A DNA stretch of 64,000 nucleotides, from the NCBI GenBank assembly GCA_000803105.1, contig JTDA01000012.1, positions 68,467 through 132,466 of the forward strand, written 5' to 3'. Shown one piece after another: positions 38,945 through 47,952 of the stretch (positions within the stretch are counted from its first letter, which is position 1; the number at the start of each line of letters is the position of its first letter). The notes under the pieces were generated by a model. It had not been told where the DNA came from, searched no databases, and worked only from the letters and a program-made list of their open reading frames with translations. Source of the DNA: Coprobacter secundus (GTDB lineage Bacteria; Bacteroidota; Bacteroidia; Bacteroidales; Coprobacteraceae). The position numbers were made by a program, and so were the translations under genes.

Positions 38945-39120
38945 AAACGTATGGCAGGTCTTCTGACTGACTCCGGTTTCGATAGCCTTCCCATTTAAAT
39001 AAAAACAGTGGCACAAGTATTTATCGCAACCTTTTATAAGGAGATCACAGCAGCGGGACTGTCCGGGATTTGCACCCGATTCCCTTTTAATCATATATCA
39101 CTGAACAGTGATATACGAAC
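38945..39120 (-). ncRNA. Cobalamin riboswitch (B12 element)
   Basis: Read on the minus strand the sequence has the conserved B12-box elements in order: AGGGAATCGGGTGCAAATCC, GGACAGTCCCGCTGCTGTGA, GCCACTG and the closing AGTCAGAAGACCTGCC. Short ends CGTAT (39113-39117 side) and ATACG (38948-38952 side) can form the closing stem. Cobalamin binding to this RNA normally represses uptake or B12-linked genes. No btuB, corrinoid or cobalamin-dependent gene follows here. The first downstream elements are a terminator at 38742 and the ATP-grasp-like gene. Confidence 0.93.
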
Positions 39121-39257
39121 CATTCGGAGCAAATATAATACTCTTTTCGGAAAAATAGAATAAAGTCTACCACTTTATTTATTATATACACACATTTTAC
39201 AGCACATCCCCAAAAACTACAAATGATTTTTTGAAACTTCTATAATATAGAACAAAG

Positions 39258-39303
39258 TAAAAAATAAAGAAGGAGCTACCCGACTAAAGTAACTCCTTCT
39301 TTC
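39258..39303 (-). terminator. Intrinsic terminator after the Usp gene
   Basis: On the minus strand AAAGAAGGAGTTAC pairs with GTAGCTCCTTCTTT (one mismatch), followed by ATTTTTT. It starts 21 bases after the Usp stop codon. Confidence 0.85.
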
Positions 39304-39323
39304 TATCTTTAATTAGATGACAT

Positions 39324-40445
39324 TTAAGATGGTAACACTAATAACGGTGTATCGGCATGGAACAACATTTTATGCGCAATACTCGGATTGAATAACCGGG
39401 CAAAAATATTGCGTTTCCGATTAGCAATAGCTAAAACATCAATTTTTTCTTTACGTACCAAAGTTTCTACTCCATCGAGAAAACCCGCACCATCAATCAA
39501 TGTATAACTTGCCTCTCTACCCGGATATTGTTTTCTAAAATAATCCTTTATACCTGCCAGTTTTATTTCATTCCAAGTATCCTGTTTTGTAGTCATGTGC
39601 ACAAATGTTATCTTAAAGTCAAAACTTCCGAACAATCTCATAAATGTATCGAGAGCTATCAAATCTTGCTGATCAAAACTGGTAAAAAATGCCATATTAT
39701 TTACCTCGTCAATCATTGTAAACGGTACATTTTCTGGAATTGCAAAAACCGGAAATTTTGTAGAATCAAGAACTTCTGCCGTTACACTTCCTATCAAATC
39801 TATCTCCTTTTGATTTTTTCCTCTCGTTCCCATTACAATCAACGTAGGATGATATTCCTTACTAAAATGATTAATCTCATCTTCAGGTATACCTTCACGC
39901 AAAGTATAATCAAAATCAATATCTGGTAACAGCCCTTCTTTTATCTGATTATGTAATGTCTCTGTAAAAGTTTTCATCTCCTTAGATACTCTATCCTGTA
40001 CTTGTTTAAGAGCTTCATCCTCACTTACCTCATACGTAAACGCATCCGTAACAGGAATAGCTCCCGGAAAATAAGGGCTAAAATATGCATGGAGCAACAT
40101 TATCTTTGCATCGATACTTTTTGCAAAATCAAAACCTATCTGGCAAGCTTTAAGAGAATAATCAGAAAAATCAATAGGAATAAGAATACGTTTAGGATGA
40201 TGTACTGTCTGTAATTCGGATTCGGTATCCTTTTCTTCAAAAATAGAATATTGTTCCAAAATCTGCAAGGCGTGAGGCAAATCTCTCTCTCTAATTCTTA
40301 CACGTACTCCCGATGAAATGACAGGCTGAATCAAGTTTACATTTTGAATAGCTACCGGTATATCCTCATTCTCAAGAATGCCCTTTATAATCTGAGCTTT
40401 CTCATATGTATAAATGGCAATGGTTATTAATCTGTCCTCATCCAT
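39324..40445 (-). CDS. DUF2007-like domain fused to tandem universal stress domains
   Basis: The 373 residues hold three modules. Residues 1-70 (RLITIAIYTYEKAQIIKGIL, VISSGVRVRIRERDLPHALQ) look like a DUF2007 signal-transducing domain. Residues about 85-240 are a complete Usp domain with KRILIPIDFSDYSLKACQIG and the ATP-loop-like IVMGTRGKNQKEIDLIGSVT. Residues about 245-373 are a second, more diverged Usp domain (IDVLAIANRKRNIFARLFNP). Usp proteins bind ATP or AMP and act in stress survival. It lies 32 bases downstream of a small DNA-binding protein gene and is probably co-transcribed with it. Confidence 0.85.
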   Translation of the reverse strand: MDEDRLITIAIYTYEKAQIIKGILENEDIPVAIQNVNLIQPVISSGVRVRIRERDLPHALQILEQYSIFEEKDTESELQTVHHPKRILIPIDFSDYSLKACQIGFDFAKSIDAKIMLLHAYFSPYFPGAIPVTDAFTYEVSEDEALKQVQDRVSKEMKTFTETLHNQIKEGLLPDIDFDYTLREGIPEDEINHFSKEYHPTLIVMGTRGKNQKEIDLIGSVTAEVLDSTKFPVFAIPENVPFTMIDEVNNMAFFTSFDQQDLIALDTFMRLFGSFDFKITFVHMTTKQDTWNEIKLAGIKDYFRKQYPGREASYTLIDGAGFLDGVETLVRKEKIDVLAIANRKRNIFARLFNPSIAHKMLFHADTPLLVLPS

Positions 40446-40477
40446 AACGGTATCAATTTTTAAGTTGTTTTTTTAAT

Positions 40478-40744
40478 TTATTTTTCGGCTGAACAATTCT
40501 CCTCCTGAAGAATATTCATTGCCATATCATAAATAGTTGTATTATCAAGAACGACAATACCCCCATCCGGACCCGGCTCAATGTGTAAACCACAGTTTTT
40601 ACCAAATTCGTAATTATTACCTCCAAAATAATTGCGAACAGTTTGAACGGTTACATTCAACTCGTCTGCAATTCTATGCATCGAACCGTCGGGTAAACAA
40701 TCTTTGATACGACGAAGTTCATTAAATGTTATAGTCTTTGTCAT
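40478..40744 (-). CDS. Small helix-turn-helix DNA-binding protein
   Basis: I start at the ATG at 40744, giving 88 residues; the frame continues upstream without signal or conserved character. Residues 8-40 form a helix-turn-helix (LRRIKDCLPDGSMHRIADEL, then NVTVQTVRNYFGG). The tail is GGIVVLDNTTIYDMAMNILQ. Proteins of this kind are common and conserved in Bacteroidales, but I know of no assigned function. It sits 32 bases before the Usp gene and may regulate it. Confidence 0.75.
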   Translation of the reverse strand: MTKTITFNELRRIKDCLPDGSMHRIADELNVTVQTVRNYFGGNNYEFGKNCGLHIEPGPDGGIVVLDNTTIYDMAMNILQEENCSAEK

Positions 40745-41220
40745 AATTGTAAATGTTTTAAATGGTTTATAGCTATGGTTTATTTTTTTATTCGCATTAA
40801 ATTTAAGTTCAAAAAATGGTATTTCCAAATTTTATATAACATTTTTATCAGGACAACAAGAAATAATAATAAAGTTCCATTTATAATAAAAATACGACTT
40901 CTATTCTGTATTGTCTTAATCTATTACATATCATCACCATATATTTTTCTGTTACCATAATTATATATATCTTAATATAAATATCAAGAATCTGTTTAGA
41001 TTTTCCAATAAGAGTAATTCAGTCAAGTCTCTTTTCTCTTTCTTTCGGGCTATTTTCCTTCTTGCATTCGTCAAATAGCCCACTATCATTCTCATAAAAT
41101 CAGAAAAATATCCTCAAAAGAAATTCTCAAAGCATACCTAAGTAAAAGTTAAACTGACTCTGAAATCCTGTACATAATTTCAGTAAATATTTTGAAATGC
41201 CGTCTTTAAGCTCTATTTAT
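40745..41220. other. Intergenic region between the small HTH gene and rubredoxin
   Basis: No gene is evident. The stretch is AT-rich. It contains an inverted repeat GGGCTATTT/AAATAGCCC (41047-41081) with a 17-base loop. Neither strand has a T-run after it, so it is not a standard terminator. It could mark a small RNA or a regulatory hairpin. Confidence 0.4.
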
Positions 41221-41257
41221 AAAAAACTGCTCTTACATATAAAATATATAAGAGCAG
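41221..41257 (-). terminator. Intrinsic terminator after rubredoxin
   Basis: On the minus strand CTGCTCTTATAT and a matching arm ending GTAAGAGCAG are followed by TTTTTT. It lies 27 bases after the rubredoxin stop codon. Confidence 0.85.
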
Positions 41258-41283
41258 ACAATACATTTCATTTTTCTTAATTA

Positions 41284-41448
41284 TCACTCTTCCAGTAACT
41301 CAAAATCATCTTTTCCAACACCACAAACCGGACAAACCCAATCTTCGGGAATATCTTCAAATGCAGTTCCGGGTTCGATTCCTCCTTCCGGATCTCCAAT
41401 TTCCGGGTCATATACCCAGTCACAAACAGTGCAAATATACTTCTTCAT
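41284..41448 (-). CDS. Rubredoxin
   Basis: The 54-residue protein is complete and of normal family length. Both iron-binding knuckles are present: YICTVCDWVYDP (Cys6, Cys9) and DWVCPVCGVGKDDF (Cys39, Cys42). The body PEGGIEPGTAFEDIPEDW is classical. Rubredoxin carries single electrons to partners such as rubrerythrin, oxygen reductases or superoxide reductase in anaerobes. It is a single-gene unit with its own terminator. Its partner is not in the window. Confidence 0.97.
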   Translation of the reverse strand: MKKYICTVCDWVYDPEIGDPEGGIEPGTAFEDIPEDWVCPVCGVGKDDFELLEE

Positions 41449-41714
41449 AATTCAATAATAAATTAAAACTATTTTATATAACAAATAAATCTGAAATTTG
41501 TTAGAACATATTCGATATCTTTTCATACATCTAACCATATTCCTATTCGAAAACTGAAACTTTATATAATCAAATATAAAAATTAATTTTGATATCTCGA
41601 ATTCAGATGTCATTTAAATTTTTCTATTTTACTTATAAATCTATATACTTAAATAATAATGATATATTAATTGCCGATTTTAGTTATTTTTGTAATACTA
41701 AAAATAAAAATAGG

Positions 41715-44621
41715 ATGACACCCTTTTTATATCGTATTGCCGAGACCTATTATAAAGAAACTTCTGGAAACTTATCAGATATTGCTTTTGTTTTTCCCAA
41801 CCGACGAGCTGGTGTATTTTTTCAGAAATATATTGCTCAAGTTGCAAAAAAACCTATATTTTCACCTCCAATACTAACTATCAGCGATTTGTTCTGCCAG
41901 TTTAGTCCGTATTTACAAGCAGACAGGACAAGTATGCTTTTTATCCTGTATCAAAAATTTCAGGCACTCAGTCTTTCTAATGAGTCTTTCGATGATTTCG
42001 TATTTTGGGGAGATATGTTACTCAACGATTTCGATGATGTAGATAAATATGTAGCCAATCCAGAACAACTATTCAGAAACATAAAAGAATTAAAAGAAAT
42101 AGATGAACTATTCGATTATCTTACTCCAAACCAACTAGATGCTATACGACAATTTTGGGGTAACTTCATTCCGATAAACGAAAGCCGAAAAAAAATGGAG
42201 TTCTTGGCAATATGGGAACTTTTGTATCCATTATATTGTGCTCTCCGAGAAGAATTACAGAAAAAGAATATAGCCTACGAAGGAATGATATTCAGAGATG
42301 TAGCAGAAAAGGCTTTATCAAAAAAATTGAACAACATGCCATATCGACGTATCGTTTTTATAGGGTTGAATGTATTAAGCAAATCGGAGGAAATCGTTAT
42401 GTCCCGACTACGAGATATGGGGATAGCAGATTTTTATTGGGATTATTATTCTCCTCTTGTCTGTGATAAATATAATAAAGCTTCTTTTTTCTTATCAGAA
42501 AATAGATTAAAATATCCATCACAATATGATATATTTGAAACGGATGAAAATACGGACAATCTCTCCCAAATAGAAATTATCGGTATTCCTTCTGCTGTCG
42601 GTCAAGCAAAACAGGCTTGCAAAATACTGTCAGAATTACTGAAAAATAAAGATATCCCTAATCCTGAAAAGGCAATAAATACAGCAATTATTTTACCTGA
42701 TGAACATCTTTTGTTGCCTATGTTATACTCTGTTCCCAAAGAGATAGACCCTATAAACGTAACAATGGGATATACTCTATCTAATACCCCTGTAGCCGGA
42801 CTAATGGAAGAAATCTTCGACCTACAGAAACACCTGCGTCTCATCTCCGGTCAACCATACTTTTACCATCGTAAAGTATTATCTCTTCTTTCTCATCGAT
42901 ATATAATGATTTCAGGAGAAAAAATAATACTCGAACTCAGTAACTATATACGAAAATATAACCGGGTATTTATACCTGTAAATGATTTGGCAAAAAACGA
43001 ATTATTAAAACGAATATTCATACCATTGACCAATGCACAAGAAGCTGCCGACTATCTTATTTCAATTCTCGAATATTTACAACAAGAGCATTTTTTTACT
43101 TCCAAAGCTAATGACGAAAAAGAAAATAATAAACTGACTCCTCTTGAAAAGGAATTTTTATATCATTATTACATTACTGTAAACCGATTGAAGGAGGTTA
43201 TGACTGAATATAAAACGGGAATGAATGTAAGCACTTTTTTCAGATTACTGAACAAAATGGTCAACAACATCACTATTCCTTTCCGAGGAGAACCTTTATC
43301 GGGATTACAAATAATGGGTGTACTTGAAACTAGAGCTTTGGACTTCGAAAATCTGATCGTATTATCGATGAATGAAGGTATATTCCCCGTGAAAAAAGTA
43401 GCAAACACCTTCATCCCATATAATTTGAGAAAAGGATTCGGTCTTTCAACTTCAGAACATCAAGATAGTATATATGCCTATTATTTCTATCGAATGATTT
43501 ACAGAGCAAAAAAAATATTCCTTATCTATGACACACGCACTGAAGGAACTGATATAGGAGAAATGAGCAGATATATATATCAAATGAAATATCACTATCG
43601 CCTCCCTTTAAAAGAAAAACTAGTAACTTATGATATTTCAGTAAACGATATCCAGCCTATTTACGTAATAAAAACAGAGAGTGTAAAAAAACGACTTGAC
43701 CGTTTCTTATCAGGTGGTGATCGGGCCTTATCTGCCAGTGCAATAAACACATATATCAATTGTCCTCTACAATTTTATTTGCAATCGGTAGAAAGAGTAA
43801 CTCCAGATGACGATGTATCGGAAAACATTGAAGCCAGTACATTTGGAAGCATTTATCACAGGGTCATGGAATGTATATATAATCGATTTAAGGGAAATTT
43901 AGTCATGGGTGATGCCCTTGAGAAAATACAAAAAGATGATATATTTCTAACAGGCCTAATAGAATCAGCATTCAACGAATGTTATTACCAAAAGAATGAG
44001 CCCCAGCGCTTAACAGGACAAAACTATTTGGTAGGCGAAATCATTCGTAAATATGTAAAAAGGACTCTTTCATCCGACAGAAAACTGACCCCATTCCTTT
44101 ACATAGAATCCGAACGATTAATAGAAACGGAACATAGTATTTCCCCGAATAAAACAGTTCGATTAAAAGCTTTTATTGACCGAGTAGATGAAGTTAAAGG
44201 CAAAGTTCGTATCATTGATTATAAAAGTGGAGCTAAACCCCGTTCCAACTCTGGTAGCAGAGAGATTGTATTCCGTAAAATAGAAGACTTATTCGACAAA
44301 AACCTTCCAAACCGACCTAAAGCAATTATGCAGGTTTTTATGTATGCAATGATGTATTCAAAAATAGCGAATGGAAAAACCTTAAAACCAGGAATTTATT
44401 ATCTCCGTTCATTATTCGAACATAATTTCGACTGGGAGATAAAATTAAAGATTGATAAGACTAATAAAATAATTGAAGACTTTCACGACATATGTTCTGA
44501 TTTTACAAATCATTTTAACCAATGTCTCAATGAAATCTTCGATGAGAATATTCCTTTCACACAAACAAACGATTTAAAAACTTGTGAGTATTGTGACTTT
44601 GCATCTATATGTAAACGATAA
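41715..44621 (+). CDS. AddB-like PD-(D/E)XK nuclease/helicase-fold protein
   Basis: The frame reaches back to 41589, but conserved sequence begins at the ATG at 41715 (MTPFLYRIAETYYK), giving 968 residues. The N-terminal IAFVFPNRRAGVFFQKYIA resembles the degenerate helicase part of AddB. The C-terminal third holds the nuclease: SASAINTYINCPLQFYLQSV near residue 680, FGSIYHRVMECIY, and RIIDYKSG near residue 833. A closing cluster CEYCDFASIC near residue 956, with the earlier Cys, fits the AddB-type iron-sulfur site. It should process DNA ends for recombination with an AddA/UvrD-type partner, which is not adjacent. A TATTTTTG box lies at 41685-41692. Confidence 0.85.
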   Translation: MTPFLYRIAETYYKETSGNLSDIAFVFPNRRAGVFFQKYIAQVAKKPIFSPPILTISDLFCQFSPYLQADRTSMLFILYQKFQALSLSNESFDDFVFWGDMLLNDFDDVDKYVANPEQLFRNIKELKEIDELFDYLTPNQLDAIRQFWGNFIPINESRKKMEFLAIWELLYPLYCALREELQKKNIAYEGMIFRDVAEKALSKKLNNMPYRRIVFIGLNVLSKSEEIVMSRLRDMGIADFYWDYYSPLVCDKYNKASFFLSENRLKYPSQYDIFETDENTDNLSQIEIIGIPSAVGQAKQACKILSELLKNKDIPNPEKAINTAIILPDEHLLLPMLYSVPKEIDPINVTMGYTLSNTPVAGLMEEIFDLQKHLRLISGQPYFYHRKVLSLLSHRYIMISGEKIILELSNYIRKYNRVFIPVNDLAKNELLKRIFIPLTNAQEAADYLISILEYLQQEHFFTSKANDEKENNKLTPLEKEFLYHYYITVNRLKEVMTEYKTGMNVSTFFRLLNKMVNNITIPFRGEPLSGLQIMGVLETRALDFENLIVLSMNEGIFPVKKVANTFIPYNLRKGFGLSTSEHQDSIYAYYFYRMIYRAKKIFLIYDTRTEGTDIGEMSRYIYQMKYHYRLPLKEKLVTYDISVNDIQPIYVIKTESVKKRLDRFLSGGDRALSASAINTYINCPLQFYLQSVERVTPDDDVSENIEASTFGSIYHRVMECIYNRFKGNLVMGDALEKIQKDDIFLTGLIESAFNECYYQKNEPQRLTGQNYLVGEIIRKYVKRTLSSDRKLTPFLYIESERLIETEHSISPNKTVRLKAFIDRVDEVKGKVRIIDYKSGAKPRSNSGSREIVFRKIEDLFDKNLPNRPKAIMQVFMYAMMYSKIANGKTLKPGIYYLRSLFEHNFDWEIKLKIDKTNKIIEDFHDICSDFTNHFNQCLNEIFDENIPFTQTNDLKTCEYCDFASICKR

Positions 44622-44757
44622 TACAAATGCCATATTTATACTTTTATTCCCTTTTAGAACACTTTTTAGGGTAAAAAGAGAAATCATATTTTTCTTTTTC
44701 TTGTTATATTTATACCATAAAATCAGTTATTAATTTTTTTTGGACAAAAAGTATAAT

Positions 44758-46611
44758 ATGCTTACATCATTTATTATCCTGGCTCTTTCGGCTGTATTTT
44801 TTATCAATGGTAAAATACGTTCAGATTTAGTTGCTCTTTGCTCTCTGATATTGTTAGTTATATTTAATATTTTAACTCCTGAAGAAGCACTATCAGGATT
44901 CTCCAACAATATCGTCATTATGATGATAGGCCTATTTGTAGTAGGAGGAGCTATTTTCCAAACCGGACTTGCAAAAATGATAAGCCGTAAAATACTGGAA
45001 CTCGCCGGACATAATCAATTAAAACTTTTTATCCTCATTATGCTCGTTACTGCAGGTATAGGTGCTTTTGTCAGCAACACCGGAACAGTCGCCTTAATGT
45101 TACCTATTGTCGTAAGCCTTGCAGCCAGTGCACATTCCCACCCAGGGCGTTTCTTAATGCCTTTAGCTTTTGCCAGTAGTATGGGCGGCATGATGACTCT
45201 AATCGGTACTCCTCCCAACCTCGTCATACAAAATACTCTTACAGAAGCAGGATATGAACCTCTATCATTCTTCTCTTTTACTCCTGTAGGGCTTATATGT
45301 ATTGCCGTTGGTATCATTGCACTCATACCTTTAAGCAAAATATTTTTATCAAAAAATGAAACTGATAACCAATCGAAACACAACAATGGAAAATCCCAGA
45401 AAGAATTGATACAAGAATACCAGTTGATGAGTAACCTTTTCAGAGTTCAGATAACAAATGATTCCCATTTCAATAATAAAACATTACAGAATCTTGATAT
45501 TGCGAGAAAATATCATATCAATGTTCTGGAAATACGTCGCAAACCTTCAAATCAGCGGTCTTTTTTTCAAACAATAGATCAAATGACCGCAGGCCCTGAA
45601 ACTGTAGTAAAAAATGGCGATATGTTTTATGTTATGGGTGATTACGGACAAGTTGAACAATTCATAAAAGAAAATCATTTAGAACTGATAGATATTCATA
45701 TACCTGAAGGAGCTGATATCCCAGACAATATTGACCTTCATGACATAGGCATAGCTGAAATTTTACTAATGCCTAGTTCCAAGTTAATCAATGTTCCTAT
45801 CAAGGAAAGTGGATTTAGAGAAAAGTTCAACATCAATGTACTTGGAATACAACGTGGTGGAAAATATATTTTACAAAATCTAAAAGATGAAAAAATGCAC
45901 AGCGGTGATGCTATCCTTGTTCAAGGCACATGGAATAATATTGCCCGTATGAGTAAAGACCAATCAGACTGGGTGGTTGTAGGCCAGCCTGAGGCTGAAG
46001 CAGCAAAAGTTACTCTTGACCATAAAGCCCCTATTGCTGCTACCATTATGTTACTAATGATTTTAGCCATGGTATTTGATTGGGTACCAGCCGTTATCGC
46101 TGTTATGGTAGCGTCCGTACTAATGATTTTTACTGGATGTCTAAGAAACGTCGAAGATGCCTACCGCACTATCAACTGGGAAAGTATCGTTTTAATTGCT
46201 GCTATGTTACCGATGTCTATGGCACTGGAAAAAACCGGAGCTTCTGCACTGATTTCCCAAAACCTTGTCGGTAGCCTTGGTCACTGGGGGCCACTAGCAT
46301 TACTGGCCGGTATATATTTCACAACGTCATTAATGACTATGGTTATCAGTAATACGGCTACGGCTGTACTTTTAGCACCCATTGCCATGCAATCTGCCAT
46401 AGGGATTGGGGTAAGTCCTTATCCTTTTTTATTTGCCGTCACTGTAGCTGCAAGTATGTGTTTCGCCTCTCCATTTTCTACTCCTCCCAATGCATTAGTC
46501 ATGTCTGCAGGAAAATATAGCTTTATCGATTATGTAAAAGTCGGACTGCCATTGCAAATAATCATGGGTATAATTATGATTATAGTACTCCCTTTACTAT
46601 TCCCATTCTAA
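44758..46611 (+). CDS. SLC13-family permease with TrkA-C domains
   Basis: I start at the ATG at 44758 (617 residues); a TTG at 44740 is possible, but relatives begin near LTSFIILALSAVFFINGKIR. The two membrane halves have the SLC13/DASS signatures VSNTGTVALMLPIVVSLAAS, GTPPNLVIQNTL and the later VISNTATAVLLAPIAMQSA and FSTPPNALVMSAGKY. Between them (about 205-430) lie two RCK-C/TrkA-C domains. Such proteins move dicarboxylates, sulfate or related anions with sodium; the substrate cannot be fixed here. It is followed by an intrinsic terminator. Confidence 0.9.
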   Translation: MLTSFIILALSAVFFINGKIRSDLVALCSLILLVIFNILTPEEALSGFSNNIVIMMIGLFVVGGAIFQTGLAKMISRKILELAGHNQLKLFILIMLVTAGIGAFVSNTGTVALMLPIVVSLAASAHSHPGRFLMPLAFASSMGGMMTLIGTPPNLVIQNTLTEAGYEPLSFFSFTPVGLICIAVGIIALIPLSKIFLSKNETDNQSKHNNGKSQKELIQEYQLMSNLFRVQITNDSHFNNKTLQNLDIARKYHINVLEIRRKPSNQRSFFQTIDQMTAGPETVVKNGDMFYVMGDYGQVEQFIKENHLELIDIHIPEGADIPDNIDLHDIGIAEILLMPSSKLINVPIKESGFREKFNINVLGIQRGGKYILQNLKDEKMHSGDAILVQGTWNNIARMSKDQSDWVVVGQPEAEAAKVTLDHKAPIAATIMLLMILAMVFDWVPAVIAVMVASVLMIFTGCLRNVEDAYRTINWESIVLIAAMLPMSMALEKTGASALISQNLVGSLGHWGPLALLAGIYFTTSLMTMVISNTATAVLLAPIAMQSAIGIGVSPYPFLFAVTVAASMCFASPFSTPPNALVMSAGKYSFIDYVKVGLPLQIIMGIIMIIVLPLLFPF

Positions 46612-46636
46612 TATAAACCAATAAATCTACCAATCA

Positions 46637-46680
46637 AATATAAATACAGATATCGAATCTGTATTTATATTCTTTCTTAT
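46637..46680 (+). terminator. Intrinsic terminator after the SLC13 permease
   Basis: A perfect 15-base stem (AATATAAATACAGAT with ATCTGTATTTATATT) has a five-base loop and a pyrimidine tract (CTTTCTT) after it. It begins 26 bases after the stop codon. Confidence 0.65.
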
Positions 46681-46784
46681 TGGTCAAATTTATTCAAAAA
46701 AATATTTAATCCAGAAACAAATATTATCTTTCAGCAGTTTATAATATAGAGTATTTATTTCTGAAAAATAATATATAAACTATA

Positions 46785-47849
46785 ATGCTATTAGATAAAT
46801 TAAAAATAACTTTTACATCCATTATTTTACTTCTATGCATTACAATTGCATGTCATTCACTAAATAATGATAATAAATCAGAGAATATGAAAACAAATAA
46901 TCTTCGCGAAATATATTTTGCCGGTGGTTGCTTCTGGGGTACCGAGCACTTCATGAAACAAATAAAAGGAGTAAAAACAACAGAAGTAGGATATGCAAAC
47001 GGAAACACAAGCAATCCTTCATACGAACAAGTCTGCAATGGAAATACAGGATTTGCAGAAACAGTAAAAGTCATTTACAACCCTCAAATTGTAGATTTAG
47101 AATTATTGATAAATTTATATCTAAATACAATAGATCCCACCAGTATTAACCGACAGGGTAATGATCAAGGCAGCCAATACCGGACAGGAATATATTACAC
47201 CGATTCCAGCGATGTTCATACTATAAACAATACAATAAGAAGCATTGCTGGTAAATACAATAAACCAATAGTCGTAGAAATAAAGCCATTACAAAATTTC
47301 TATGAAGCTGAAGAATTCCACCAGAACTATTTAGATAAAAATAAGGGTGGATATTGTCATATCAGGCCTGAATTATTTGAATTGGCTCGTAGAGCTAATG
47401 AAAAAACAAAATTTAAGAAACCAGATGATAGCACATTACGCTCAATTTTATCAAAAGAACAATATATTGTCACCCAGAAAAATGGCACCGAACCTGCTTT
47501 TAAAAACGAATACTGGGATGAAAAAAGAGAAGGTATTTATGTAGATATCACAACCGGAGAACCTCTATTTGCATCTACAGACAAATTTGATTCGGGTTGT
47601 GGATGGCCCAGTTTCACAAAACCTATTAAAAAAGAATTGATAAAAGAAAAAACAGATACATCTTACGGAATGAAACGAATCGAAGTAAGAAGCTCTACAG
47701 GAGACGCTCATCTGGGACATGTATTTAATGACGGTCCAATAGATAAAGGGGGACTACGATATTGTATAAATAGTGCCTCACTACGCTTTATTCCAAAAGA
47801 GGAAATGAAGGCTGAAGGATACGAAGACTATATATATTTATTGAAGTAA
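46785..47849 (+). CDS. msrAB: Bifunctional MsrA-MsrB methionine sulfoxide reductase, lipoprotein
   Basis: The 354 residues start with a lipoprotein signal and lipobox Cys23 (CITIAC). The MsrA domain (about 40-190) has the catalytic Cys49 in AGGCFWGTEHF and DQGSQYRTGIYY. The MsrB domain (about 210-345) has DSGCGWPSFTKPI, RSSTGDAHLGHVFNDGP and the catalytic Cys327 in LRYCINSASLRF. The fusion repairs both R and S forms of oxidised methionine. The lipid anchor puts it outside the cytoplasm, where it would need electrons from a thiol carrier such as the DsbD encoded 3.4 kb away (inference). It has no obvious operon partners and ends in a shared terminator. Confidence 0.95.
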   Translation: MLLDKLKITFTSIILLLCITIACHSLNNDNKSENMKTNNLREIYFAGGCFWGTEHFMKQIKGVKTTEVGYANGNTSNPSYEQVCNGNTGFAETVKVIYNPQIVDLELLINLYLNTIDPTSINRQGNDQGSQYRTGIYYTDSSDVHTINNTIRSIAGKYNKPIVVEIKPLQNFYEAEEFHQNYLDKNKGGYCHIRPELFELARRANEKTKFKKPDDSTLRSILSKEQYIVTQKNGTEPAFKNEYWDEKREGIYVDITTGEPLFASTDKFDSGCGWPSFTKPIKKELIKEKTDTSYGMKRIEVRSSTGDAHLGHVFNDGPIDKGGLRYCINSASLRFIPKEEMKAEGYEDYIYLLK

Positions 47850-47880
47850 TATAACCTAAATATGCTTTTCAATAAAACAA

Positions 47881-47936
47881 AAAAATATGAAGGTATCGAC
47901 CAGACATTCATTACAAGGTCATACCTTCATATTTTT
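47881..47936. terminator. Bidirectional intrinsic terminator
   Basis: The arms AAATATGAAGGTAT and ATACCTTCATATTT pair perfectly, with extra pairing GACC/GGTC inside, and T-runs flank both sides. It separates the convergent msrAB and phosphoglucosamine mutase genes. Confidence 0.8.
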
Positions 47937-47952
47937 CATTCTCTATTAAAGA

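Noticed and set aside
41047..41081. Terminator in the gap before rubredoxin
   Set aside because: The stem has a 17-base loop and no T-run on either side.
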